A stretch of DNA of 64,000 nucleotides from DASUHT01 sp038230835 (GTDB taxonomy: Bacteria; Actinomycetota; Thermoleophilia; Gaiellales; JAICJC01), in contig JBBRMM010000002.1 in assembly GCA_038230835.1 (NCBI GenBank), forward strand, positions 62,001 to 126,000, read 5' to 3'. The position numbers were made by a program, and so were the translations under genes. The notes under the pieces are model-generated. The model was not told where the DNA came from, made no database searches, and saw only the letters and a program-made list of their open reading frames with translations. This document shows, piece after piece, positions 25,266 through 33,487 of the stretch. Positions within the stretch are counted from its first letter, which is position 1. Each line of letters begins with the position of its first letter.

Positions 25266-27131
25266 GTGGCCGTGAGCGCCGAGCTGGTCGAGATCGTCGA
25301 GGGCCCCGGGCGGGTGCGGATCAGGTTCGCGCCCGACGGCGTCGAGACACGTGTGCCTGCCGGCACCACGGTGTTCGACGCCGCCTCCTGGAACGGCGTG
25401 GCGATCGACTCCACCTGCGGTGGCCACGGCACGTGCAAGAAGTGCAAGGTGAAGCTGACCGGTGGCGCACTGCCGATCTCGGCGGTCGATCCGCGGGCCT
25501 TCACCACCGGCGAGCTGAAGGATGGCTGGCGGCTGGCCTGCCGCGCGCTGGCCACTGCCGATCTCGAGATCGAGGTGCCACCGCTGCAGACCCGGCCCAA
25601 GGCCGCGCTGGTCGGTGTCGGCCGCCATGTGATCCTGCGCCCCGCGGTGCAGAAACGGCACGTCGTGCTGGATGAGCCGTCGCTCGAGGACCAGCGCTCC
25701 GACATCGAACGGCTGCTGGACGCCGTGTCCGACCTCGAGCTCAAGGTCGACCTGCACGCCGCCCGCGGCGTCGGGCGGACGCTGCGCCGCAGCGGATTCG
25801 ACGTCACCGCCGTGATCTGCGACGAGACGCTGATCGACGTCGAGCCGGGCGACACCAGCGACCGGCGGTTCGCAATCGCGTTCGACCTCGGCACCACCAC
25901 CGTCGTCGCCACGCTGATGGACGTCGCCACCGGGCAACCGCTCGCGGTGCGCTCGATGCTGAACCGCCAGCAGCCCTACGGCGCCGACGTGATCTCGCGG
26001 GTGTCGGCGACGATGATGGACGCCGATGCCTTGGAGGCCCTGCAGACCCGCGCCCACGAGTCGCTGAACCTGCTCGCCCACGAGGTCTGCGAGCAGGCCG
26101 AGGTGGAGCCGCGCGAGGTGTACGAGATCGTCGTCTGCGGCAACGTGACCATGGTCCAGCTCGCGCTTGGGATCGATCCCGAGCCGCTTGCGATGGCGCC
26201 CTTCATCATCACCGCTCGCCAGCTTCCGCCGGCCGCCGCCAGCGACTTCGGCGTGCGTGTGCACCCCCGCGCCCCCGCCGTGGTGTTCCCGGCGCTGGGC
26301 GCGTACGTGGGCGGAGACATCGTCGCCGGGATGCTTGCCACCGGCCTCACCCGCGATCGCCGGCTGCGGCTGTTCATCGACGTCGGCACCAACTCCGAGA
26401 TCGCGCTGGGCTCGGCCGAGCGGGTGCTGGCCACGGCCGCGCCGGCCGGCCCGGCCTTCGAGGCGGCCCAGATCCGGTGCGGCATGCGGGCCGCCGAGGG
26501 CGCCATCGAGGGGGTGAAGATCGACGGTGACGAGCTGACGCTGGAGGTGATCGGCGACACCGACCCGGTCGGCATGTGCGGGTCAGGCCTGGTGGACGCG
26601 GTCGCCGCCCTCGTGCTGTGCGGCATGATCGACCACTCCGGCCGCTTCATGCCTGACGAGTCCGCCGCCGAGCTGCACCCCGAACTGGCCAAGCGACTGG
26701 TCAAGGTCGGGGAGGAGCGTGTGTTCGTGCTGGCATGGCGCGGGCCCGATCCGGCCAACGCCATCTACCTGTCCCAGCGCGACGTGCGCGAGCTGCAGTT
26801 CGCCAAGGCCTCGATCGCCACGGGATGGCGGATCCTGACCCGCGAGCTGGGAGTCGAGGAGTCCGACATCTCGCAGGTGCTGCTGGCCGGCAGCTTCGGT
26901 TCGTACCTCTCGCCGGCGAGCGCCGTTCGCATCGGGCTGGTGCCGAAGCTGCCGCTGCCGCGCATCGTCTCGGCCGGCAACGTGGCCGGCGAGGGAGCCA
27001 AGATGGCCGCCCTCTCGGTCAACGAGCGGGCGGCGGCGATCTCGATCCTCGACGAGGTGGAGTACGTGGAACTGTCGGGCCGAAGCGATTTCAACGACCT
27101 GTTCATCGACGAGCTGGCGTTCCCCGGATGA
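25266..27131 (+). CDS. corrinoid reductive activase (RACo/RamA-like, ferredoxin + ASKHA domain)
   Basis: 621 residues. N-terminal 2Fe-2S ferredoxin domain (1-100) with 'STCGGHGTCKKCKVKL' and a fourth cysteine in 'WRLACRA'. A linker follows, then an ASKHA ATPase (DUF4445) with 'AIAFDLGTTTVVATLMDVATGQ', 'CGNVTMVQLALGIDPEPLA', 'ALGAYVGGDIVAGML', 'LFIDVGTNSEIALG' and 'LLAGSFGSYLSPASAVRIGLVP'. RACo proteins use ATP and an electron to reduce inactive cob(II)alamin of corrinoid proteins to cob(I)alamin. That is the expected role here. GTG 25266 or GTG 25272 could start it; the stop overlaps the DUF1638 gene by ATGA. Confidence 0.93.
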   Translation: MAVSAELVEIVEGPGRVRIRFAPDGVETRVPAGTTVFDAASWNGVAIDSTCGGHGTCKKCKVKLTGGALPISAVDPRAFTTGELKDGWRLACRALATADLEIEVPPLQTRPKAALVGVGRHVILRPAVQKRHVVLDEPSLEDQRSDIERLLDAVSDLELKVDLHAARGVGRTLRRSGFDVTAVICDETLIDVEPGDTSDRRFAIAFDLGTTTVVATLMDVATGQPLAVRSMLNRQQPYGADVISRVSATMMDADALEALQTRAHESLNLLAHEVCEQAEVEPREVYEIVVCGNVTMVQLALGIDPEPLAMAPFIITARQLPPAAASDFGVRVHPRAPAVVFPALGAYVGGDIVAGMLATGLTRDRRLRLFIDVGTNSEIALGSAERVLATAAPAGPAFEAAQIRCGMRAAEGAIEGVKIDGDELTLEVIGDTDPVGMCGSGLVDAVAALVLCGMIDHSGRFMPDESAAELHPELAKRLVKVGEERVFVLAWRGPDPANAIYLSQRDVRELQFAKASIATGWRILTRELGVEESDISQVLLAGSFGSYLSPASAVRIGLVPKLPLPRIVSAGNVAGEGAKMAALSVNERAAAISILDEVEYVELSGRSDFNDLFIDELAFPG

Positions 27132-27730
27132 GCGAAATGGCCGTGATCGCCTGCGGAGCGCTGGCCGCCCATGTGGACGAGATCGCTCGCCGCCGGGGCT
27201 GGGAGCTGGACGTGCACCCGCTGCCCCCGGCGCTGCACAACCGCCCTGAGCTGATCGCCCCGGCGGTCGCGGCTCGTCTCGATGAGCTCGCAGGCCGCTA
27301 CCGGCAGATCGCGATCGCCTACGCCGACTGCGGCAGCTACGGGGCACTGGACACCATGCTGGAGTCGCGCGGGGTCGAGCGCCTGCAGGGCGCGCACTGC
27401 TACGACGTGTTCGCGGCGCAACAGGTGGCGGCGGCGGCGGCGGCCGAGCCCGGCACCTACTTCCTGACCGACTTCCTCGTCCGCAGCTTCGACCACACAG
27501 TGTGGAGCGGCCTTGGGCTCGACCGGCATCCCGAGCTGCGCGACGACTACTTCCACGCCTACACGCGGGTGATCTGGCTCGCCCAGCGGCGAACCCCGCA
27601 GCTGGAAGCGTCGGCGCGCCGCGCTGCCGGCAAGCTTGGCCTGCCGCTGGAGATCCGCGACGTCGGCGACGCCGGTCTCGAGCGTCAGCTGGAGCGGCTG
27701 ATCGGAGGTGCGTATGCGAACACGGGCTGA
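27128..27730 (+). CDS. DUF1638 protein
   Basis: 200 residues. 'VIACGALAAHVDEI' at the N-terminus, 'LHNRPELIAPAVAARLDEL', 'IAIAYADCGSYGALDTML', 'GAHCYDVFAA' and 'YFLTDFLVRSFDHTVW' are the conserved DUF1638 marks. The conserved cysteines (CG, DCG, HCYD) could bind a metal or corrinoid. DUF1638 genes recur beside corrinoid methyltransferase genes in bacteria and archaea, but no activity is established. Overlaps the activase gene (ATGA) and the next flavoprotein gene (17 bases), so it is tightly coupled to both. Confidence 0.85.
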   Translation: MSEMAVIACGALAAHVDEIARRRGWELDVHPLPPALHNRPELIAPAVAARLDELAGRYRQIAIAYADCGSYGALDTMLESRGVERLQGAHCYDVFAAQQVAAAAAAEPGTYFLTDFLVRSFDHTVWSGLGLDRHPELRDDYFHAYTRVIWLAQRRTPQLEASARRAAGKLGLPLEIRDVGDAGLERQLERLIGGAYANTG

Positions 27731-30161
27731 GGTGGTCGTGATCGGCGCCGGCATCGTCGGCTGCTGCGCCGCCTACCAGCTGACGCGAGCCGGCGTGCGC
27801 AACGTGGTCGTGGTCGACCAGGGCCCGATCGAGCGCACTGGCGGCTCGAGCTCGCACGCCCCCGGGCTGGTGTTCCAGACCAACTCCAGCCGCACGCTGG
27901 CGATGCTCGCCCGCGCCTCGACCGAGCTCTACCGGTCTCTGCACAGCGACGAGCACCCGACCTGGCTGGAGGTGGGCGGCGTGGAGATCGCGACCACGCC
28001 GCAGCGGATGGCCGAGCTGGCCCGCAAGCGTTCCTACGCCACCGCCTGCGGGATCGAGTCTCAGCTGCTGAGCGCGGCCGAGGTGGCCGAGCGGATACCG
28101 CTGATCGACCCGTCCGCGGTGCTCGGCGGATTCCTGGTGCACAGCGACGGCCTATGCAAGTCGCTGCACGTGTGCGACCTGGTGCGCGCGTCGGCCGAGC
28201 GGGCCGGAGCCGAGTTTCACGGCCTGACCGCCGTCACCGGCGTCGACACCAGCGGCGGGCGGGTGCGCTCGGTGTCGACAACGGCGGGGGACATCGCGAC
28301 CTCGACCGTGCTGGTGTGCGGCGGCATCTGGGGGCCGCAGCTGGAAGACCTGTGCGGGGTGCCGATCCCGCTGCAGCCGATGCAGCACCTGTTCGCGTGG
28401 ACGGCGCCCGTGGCAAGCCTGGCCGGGACGACCGCCGAGGCCGTGCATCCGATCCTGCGCCACCAGGACCGCTCGATGTACTTCCGCCAACGCGGCGATG
28501 CCTATGGCATCGGCGCCTACCGGCACGAGCCGCTGCCGATCGACCCGGAGGCGTTCACCCGCGAAGCAGATGGTCATACCACCGCCCAGGGACCGTTCAC
28601 GCCAGAGCACTTCGTCGATGCTCGGGATGCCACCAACGCGCTCATGCCCGAACTGCGCGACATCGAGCTGGCCGAGTCGTTCAACGGGCATTTCTCGTTT
28701 TCCCCGGACGGCTACCCGCTGCTCGGTCCATCCTCGCGGGTGGGCGGACTGTGGCTTGCCCAGGGCATCTGGGTGACACATGCAGCCGGGTCGGCGCGGT
28801 CGGTGGTGGAGCTGATGACGACCGGAGCGAGCGAGATCGATCTGCGGCTGTGCCACCCCGACCGCTTCCACGGCTTCGCGACCAGCCGCCCGTACGTGCG
28901 AGCGCGCGGCGCCCAGCAGTACCGCGAGGTGTACGACATCATCCACCCGCTTCAGCAGATGGACCACCCGCGCGGTCTGCGGTGCACGCCCTACCACCAG
29001 CGCATGGAGCAGTTGGGCGCGCGCTTCATCGAGGGTGCGGGCTGGGAGCGGCCGCAGTGGTACGCCGCAAACGACGCCCTGCCCGAACCTGCCCACGTCC
29101 AGCATCGGTCGGACTGGGCGGCGCGCGAGTGGTCGTCGGTGATCGGCCGTGAGCATGCAGCCACCCGGGAGCGGGTGGGGATCTTCGACCTCACCCCGTT
29201 CACCAAGCTCGAGGTGGAGGGCCCGGGCGCCTGTGCCTGGCTGAACCGGGTGTGCGCGTCACAGATCGACCGGCCGGTCGGCCGCATCGTCTACACCACG
29301 GTACTGAACCACGCCGGCGGTGTGGTCTGCGACCTCACGGTGACGAGGTTGGACGACGATCGGTTCCTGGTCGTCACCGGCGGTGGGTCGGGGCCGCGCG
29401 ACGTGGCCTGGCTTGCGATGCAGCTGCCCGAGGGCGACGGCGTGCGGATGCGCGACGTCACTTCCTCATGGTGCGTGCTCGGGGCGTGGGGCCCGCGGGC
29501 GCGGGGGCTGATGTGCGCCGTCTCGGCCGACGACTTCACCAACGAGCGGTTCCCGTACCTCGCCGCGCGAGAGATCCACGTTGGGCCGGTGCCGGTGCTC
29601 GCGCTGCGGATCTCCTACGCCGGTGAGCTGGGATGGGAGCTGTACGCCCGTACCGAACACGGCCGTTTCCTGTGGGACACGCTGATGGGGGCGGGTGAGC
29701 CCCTGGGTGTGGCGGCCGCCGGCACCGGGGCGTTCGACTCGTTGCGGGTCGAGAAGGGCTATCGCTTCGCGGGAGTGGACATGCACACCGAGTACTCGGC
29801 CTTCGAGTGCGGCCTCGGCTTCACGGTCGACTTCTCCAAGGACGCGTTCACCGGCCGCGAGGCTGCGCTTCGCGCGCGCGCCGACGGCCCGGCTCGCAAG
29901 CTCTGCTGCCTGGTGCTGGACGACCCGGATGCCGCCCCGCTGGGGTACGAGCCGCTACTCGCAGGTGATCGCGCCGTCGGCTACGTGACCAGCGCGAACT
30001 TCGGCTACACGTGTGGATCGAGCATCGTCTACGGGTACCTGCCGATCGCACTGGCCGACCCGGGATCGCGCGTGGCGGTCGGGATCTTCGACCGGCCGGT
30101 CGATGCGATGGTGTCCACCGAGCCGATCTTCGATCCGCGCGGAGAGCGGCTGCGAGCATGA
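27714..30161 (+). CDS. FAD-dependent dimethylglycine/sarcosine dehydrogenase-like protein with GcvT domain
   Basis: 815 residues. FAD domain: 'VVVIGAGIVGCCAAYQLTRAG', then 'GGSSSHAPGLVFQ' with the histidine that carries covalent FAD in this family. The central DAO domain ends near residue 370 with 'NGHFSFSPDGYPLLGPSSRVGGLWLAQG'. The C-terminal 370 residues are a folate-binding GcvT-like domain ('GIFDLTPFTKLEVEGPGACAWLNRV', 'LRISYAGELGWELYA', 'LRVEKGYRFAGVDMHTEYSAFECGLGF'). Such enzymes demethylate dimethylglycine or sarcosine, passing the C1 unit to THF. ATG 27714 is chosen because GGAGG lies 5 nt upstream. Fits removal of methyls left after the corrinoid step. Confidence 0.9.
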   Translation: MRTRAEVVVIGAGIVGCCAAYQLTRAGVRNVVVVDQGPIERTGGSSSHAPGLVFQTNSSRTLAMLARASTELYRSLHSDEHPTWLEVGGVEIATTPQRMAELARKRSYATACGIESQLLSAAEVAERIPLIDPSAVLGGFLVHSDGLCKSLHVCDLVRASAERAGAEFHGLTAVTGVDTSGGRVRSVSTTAGDIATSTVLVCGGIWGPQLEDLCGVPIPLQPMQHLFAWTAPVASLAGTTAEAVHPILRHQDRSMYFRQRGDAYGIGAYRHEPLPIDPEAFTREADGHTTAQGPFTPEHFVDARDATNALMPELRDIELAESFNGHFSFSPDGYPLLGPSSRVGGLWLAQGIWVTHAAGSARSVVELMTTGASEIDLRLCHPDRFHGFATSRPYVRARGAQQYREVYDIIHPLQQMDHPRGLRCTPYHQRMEQLGARFIEGAGWERPQWYAANDALPEPAHVQHRSDWAAREWSSVIGREHAATRERVGIFDLTPFTKLEVEGPGACAWLNRVCASQIDRPVGRIVYTTVLNHAGGVVCDLTVTRLDDDRFLVVTGGGSGPRDVAWLAMQLPEGDGVRMRDVTSSWCVLGAWGPRARGLMCAVSADDFTNERFPYLAAREIHVGPVPVLALRISYAGELGWELYARTEHGRFLWDTLMGAGEPLGVAAAGTGAFDSLRVEKGYRFAGVDMHTEYSAFECGLGFTVDFSKDAFTGREAALRARADGPARKLCCLVLDDPDAAPLGYEPLLAGDRAVGYVTSANFGYTCGSSIVYGYLPIALADPGSRVAVGIFDRPVDAMVSTEPIFDPRGERLRA

Positions 30162-31273
30162 ACGTGCGCGCCGCTCTGCTGCCCGCCGCCGGCACCGCGA
30201 TGCGGGTCGTCGACCTCGAGCTGGACGAGCCCGCTGCGGGCGAGGTGCTGGTGCGGCTGCACGCCGCCGGGGTGTGCTCGGACGACCTGAACGTGATCGA
30301 CGGCACGGTGGAGGTGCCCTGCCCGGTGGTGCCCGGCCACGAGGGCTCGGGGGTGGTCGAGGTGGTCGGCGCGGGCGTCCAGCGGCCCCGGGTGGGCGAT
30401 CGGGTGGCGCTCTCGTGGGCTCCGTACTGCGGGCACTGCGAGCACTGTCTGCGTGACCTTCCGCACCTGTGCGGGACGGCCTGGCCGCTGATGCTGGCCG
30501 GCGGCATGCTGGACGGGACGACCCGCCTCGAGTTCGGCGGAGCGACGGTGCACCACTACTGCTTCCTGTCGGCGTTCGCCGAGCGGGCCGTCGTGCCCGC
30601 CGGCTCCTGCATCCCGATTCCCGACGACGTCCCGTTCGAGGTGGGCGCGCTCGTCGGCTGCGCGGTCACGAGCGGTGTGTGCGCGGTGTGGAGGACGGCC
30701 GGCGTGCGGCCGGGCGAGCGGGTGGCGGTGTTCGGCCTGGGCGGCACGGGGCTTTCGGCGGTGATGGGCGCCGCGGCAGCCGGAGCGTCGCAGATCATCG
30801 CGGTGGACGCCCGCGAGTCCCGGCTCGACCTGGCCCGCGACCTGGGAGCGACCGGCGCGGTGCTCTTCGGCGACGGCCCCGAGGAGGCGGCGGCGGCGGT
30901 CGTCGAGGTCAGCGGTGGCGGGGTCGACTACGCATTCGAGACGAGCGCTCGGCCGGCCGCCGTGCTGGCGGCCTTCCTGTCGACCCGGGCCCGCGGCGCC
31001 GCTGTCCTGGCGGGCATCCCGCGCGCCGACGCAGAGCTGCATCTGCCGATGCTCTCGATACCGCGCATGGAGCGGCGCGTGCTCGGCTCGATCTACGGCT
31101 CGGCTCGCCCCGACCGTGACTTCCCCCTGATCCTCGAGCTCTACCGCAACGGCCGGCTGCCGCTCGACCGCCTGATCTCACACCGGTTGCCGCTGGACGA
31201 CGTGGAGGCGGCGGTCAACCTGGTGCGTCGGGGCGAGGCGGTGCGGGCGGTGCTGGATCTGGGTGCGGCGTGA
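30158..31273 (+). CDS. zinc-dependent alcohol/formaldehyde dehydrogenase-like protein
   Basis: 371 residues of the MDR family. Catalytic zinc ligands are in 'AGVCSDDLN' and 'GHEGSGVVEVVG'. The structural zinc loop 'YCGHCEHCLRDLPHLC' is complete. The NAD-binding motif is 'VAVFGLGGTGLSAVMGAAAAG'. The layout resembles class III enzymes acting on S-hydroxymethyl thiols (glutathione or mycothiol). That would fit detoxifying formaldehyde released by the preceding flavoprotein, but another alcohol is equally possible. ATGA overlap with the flavoprotein gene makes it the last gene of the plus-strand operon. Confidence 0.85.
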   Translation: MNVRAALLPAAGTAMRVVDLELDEPAAGEVLVRLHAAGVCSDDLNVIDGTVEVPCPVVPGHEGSGVVEVVGAGVQRPRVGDRVALSWAPYCGHCEHCLRDLPHLCGTAWPLMLAGGMLDGTTRLEFGGATVHHYCFLSAFAERAVVPAGSCIPIPDDVPFEVGALVGCAVTSGVCAVWRTAGVRPGERVAVFGLGGTGLSAVMGAAAAGASQIIAVDARESRLDLARDLGATGAVLFGDGPEEAAAAVVEVSGGGVDYAFETSARPAAVLAAFLSTRARGAAVLAGIPRADAELHLPMLSIPRMERRVLGSIYGSARPDRDFPLILELYRNGRLPLDRLISHRLPLDDVEAAVNLVRRGEAVRAVLDLGAA

Positions 31274-31279
31274 GTGGCT

Positions 31280-32242
31280 TCAGTCTCCGCCGGCGGGGTC
31301 GAGGAGTTCGCGTACCTCGGCCGACAGCTCCAGCTCCGCTCCCGCGACCAACTGCTCGAGCTGCTCCACCCGCGTCGCGCTTGCGATCGCGCACGTGACC
31401 TCGGGTTGGGCGACCACCCATGCGATGGCAACCTCCGCCACACTCACGCCCAGCCGGCCGGCGACCGCGCGCGCCGCGTCCAGCACTGCCCACGCCCTGT
31501 CCCCGCCGAGGTACTCGTCGGCGACGTCCTCGGCCCGATCGCCGCTCGGCGCCGGCTCCCCGCGGCGGTACTTGCCCGAAAGGAACCCCCCCGCCAGCGC
31601 CGAGTAGACCGCGACGCCCAGATCGGCCTCGCGGCAGACCGCCCGCACGTCCTCGCCGAAGTCCTCGCGGTCGACCAGGTTGAGCTGCGGTTGCAGCGCC
31701 TGAAACTGCGTGACGCCGTCGCGGCGGCTGATCTCGAGCGCCTCGCGCAGGCGCGCCGCCGTGTAGTTCGACGCGGCAACGTGGGCCACCTTGCCCGCGC
31801 GCAAAAGCTCGTCGAAGGCGCTCATCGTCACGGCCAGCGGCGTGGTCGGATCGTCCTTGTGCGCGTAGTAGAGGTCGATCCGCTCGACGCCGAGCCGGCG
31901 CAGCGACGCGTCGCAGCCGGCCAGGATCTGCGCGCGGCCCAGGCCCTCCGGCACGTCCTCGGCGCCGGACCCGACCTTGGTGGCGACCACCATCTCCTCC
32001 CGGGCTCCGCGCGCCGCCAGCCACTCGCCCAGGATCCGCTCCGACTCGCCGCCGGGATGGCCGTCCACCCACGACGAGTACACGTCGGCGGTGTCGACGA
32101 AGTTGCCGCCGGCCTCGAGATACGCGTCGAGCACCGCGAACGACGCATCGCGATCGGCCGTCCAGCCGAACACGTTGCCGCCCAGGCAGAGCGGGTGTAC
32201 GAGCAGCCCCGTGGTGCCGAGACGCCGCCTGGGAGGGCTCAC
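31280..32242 (-). CDS. aldo/keto reductase
   Basis: 320 residues from GTG 32242. The catalytic tetrad is visible: Asp and Tyr in 'NFVDTADVYSSWV', Lys in 'VVATKVGSG' and His in 'DLYYAHKDDPTT'. NADPH-binding 'IASATRVEQLEQL' lies at the C-terminus. It reduces a carbonyl substrate with NADPH in the cytosol; the substrate is unknown. The start overlaps the stop of the homocysteine methyltransferase gene (GTGA), so it is the third gene of a minus-strand operon convergent with the methyl-transfer operon. Confidence 0.9.
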   Translation of the reverse strand: MSPPRRRLGTTGLLVHPLCLGGNVFGWTADRDASFAVLDAYLEAGGNFVDTADVYSSWVDGHPGGESERILGEWLAARGAREEMVVATKVGSGAEDVPEGLGRAQILAGCDASLRRLGVERIDLYYAHKDDPTTPLAVTMSAFDELLRAGKVAHVAASNYTAARLREALEISRRDGVTQFQALQPQLNLVDREDFGEDVRAVCREADLGVAVYSALAGGFLSGKYRRGEPAPSGDRAEDVADEYLGGDRAWAVLDAARAVAGRLGVSVAEVAIAWVVAQPEVTCAIASATRVEQLEQLVAGAELELSAEVRELLDPAGGD

Positions 32243-33144
32243 GCCGCTGTGCGCCTCAGCGCGTGAACGACCGCTGCCATGTGCTCCGGGGTGTTTCCGC
32301 AGCATCCGCCGATGAACTCGATGCCCAGCGCGCGCAGGCCGCGCAGGTGAGCGACCATGTCGCCGGGCGTGACGTCGTAGACGAAGCAGTCGCCGGCCAG
32401 GTGCGGCAGCCCGGCGTTGGGTTGGGTGACGAGCATGAACGACTCGGGCCGGTTGGCGGCCAACTCCTCGGCCACGGCCCGCATCTCGGTCAGGCTGCGG
32501 CCGCAGTTGGCGCCGCCTCCGGTCGCGCCCAGCTCGGCCATTCGCGCGACCGCCGAGGCCGCCGTCACCCCCATCATCGTGCGGCCGTTGGTGTCGAAGC
32601 TCATGGTTGCCACGACCTCGAGCTCGGGTGCGACATCGGCGCAGGCCAGAATCGCCGCCTCGACCTCGGACAGGTCACTCATCGTCTCGATCAGGAACAT
32701 CTCGGCGCCGCCCTCCACGAGGGCCGCCGCCTGCTCGGCGAACATCGACCGCGCGTCGTCGATCGAGAGCACGCCGAGCGGCTCGATCAGCTCTCCGGAC
32801 GGGCCCACGTTGCCGGCCACCAGCCCGCCGAACTCCTCCGCGACGCTGCGCGCGATGCGCGCGGCAGCCGAGTTGATCTCGGCCACCTGGTCGTCCAGCC
32901 CATGCATGGCCAGCCGCGCAGAGGTACCACCGAAGGTGTTCGTGGTGACGATGTCGCAGCCGGCCTCGGCATAGGCACGGTGGATGGCTGCGATCTCGTC
33001 CGGGCGGTCGATGTTCCACCGCTCGCCGGCCTCTCCGGCCTCGATCCCGGCCGCCTGCAGCATCGTGCCCATCGGCCCGTCGCAGATCACCACGCCGCGC
33101 TCGGTGACCAGGTCGCGAAGCTTGGTCGACGTCGCCACGCTCAC
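32239..33144 (-). CDS. homocysteine S-methyltransferase family protein
   Basis: 301 residues. The barrel begins 'VVICDGPMGTMLQAAGI' and has the zinc ligands in 'GGANCGRSL' and the terminal 'FIGGCCGNTPEHM', as in MetH N-terminal modules and betaine-homocysteine methyltransferases. These enzymes move a methyl group to homocysteine. It may draw on a methyl-amine or methyl-THF from the adjacent operon. GTGA overlaps couple it to the small protein upstream and to the aldo/keto reductase downstream. Confidence 0.9.
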   Translation of the reverse strand: MSVATSTKLRDLVTERGVVICDGPMGTMLQAAGIEAGEAGERWNIDRPDEIAAIHRAYAEAGCDIVTTNTFGGTSARLAMHGLDDQVAEINSAAARIARSVAEEFGGLVAGNVGPSGELIEPLGVLSIDDARSMFAEQAAALVEGGAEMFLIETMSDLSEVEAAILACADVAPELEVVATMSFDTNGRTMMGVTAASAVARMAELGATGGGANCGRSLTEMRAVAEELAANRPESFMLVTQPNAGLPHLAGDCFVYDVTPGDMVAHLRGLRALGIEFIGGCCGNTPEHMAAVVHALRRTAA

Positions 33145-33437
33145 CCGCCGGCCCCGGCGATCACTCCCGCCAGCCGGTCGGCGGGCCAGGCCTCGTCCAG
33201 CTCGCAGGCAACCGCGGCGGCCACGTCGGAGGGCGAGCCGTCGCGCTCGATCCAGTCACCCTGCCCCCACGCCTCCAGGTAGTCGTCCGACCCGCTCATG
33301 CCCGATGCCATCGCGGCCTCGTCGATCGCCTCCTGGAAGCGGTCGGGCAGCTGCACCTTCGCGCTGGCGCCGCTCGCGTCGCGAGCGGTGACGAGGGACG
33401 GGATGCCCCGCCAGTGGGTGATGCGGTACTCGGCCAT
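33141..33437 (-). CDS. 'virulence factor' family small protein (PF13769-like)
   Basis: 98 residues. 'MAEYRITHWRGIPSLVTARD', 'AKVQLPDRFQEAIDEAAMASGMSGSDDYLEAW' and 'WIERDGSPSDVAAAVACELD' match the small proteins called 'virulence factor' in databases. The name has no proven basis. The family recurs next to methyltetrahydrofolate and homocysteine methyltransferase genes, as here. MAEYRI is taken as start, since the family begins there; ATG at 33449 is an alternative. Overlaps the homocysteine methyltransferase gene by GTGA. Confidence 0.78.
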   Translation of the reverse strand: MAEYRITHWRGIPSLVTARDASGASAKVQLPDRFQEAIDEAAMASGMSGSDDYLEAWGQGDWIERDGSPSDVAAAVACELDEAWPADRLAGVIAGAGG

Positions 33438-33487
33438 CGGGACGCACATCGTAGCCCCGACCGGCCGCCGGTCGCTATCACTCACCC

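Noticed and set aside
24997..25275. A 92-codon frame overlapping the pterin methyltransferase stop and the activase start
   Set aside because: The repeated GSDPERSA-type peptide is only the translation of the 51-nt DNA repeats. No family and poor codon pattern, despite tidy ATGA/GTGA overlaps.
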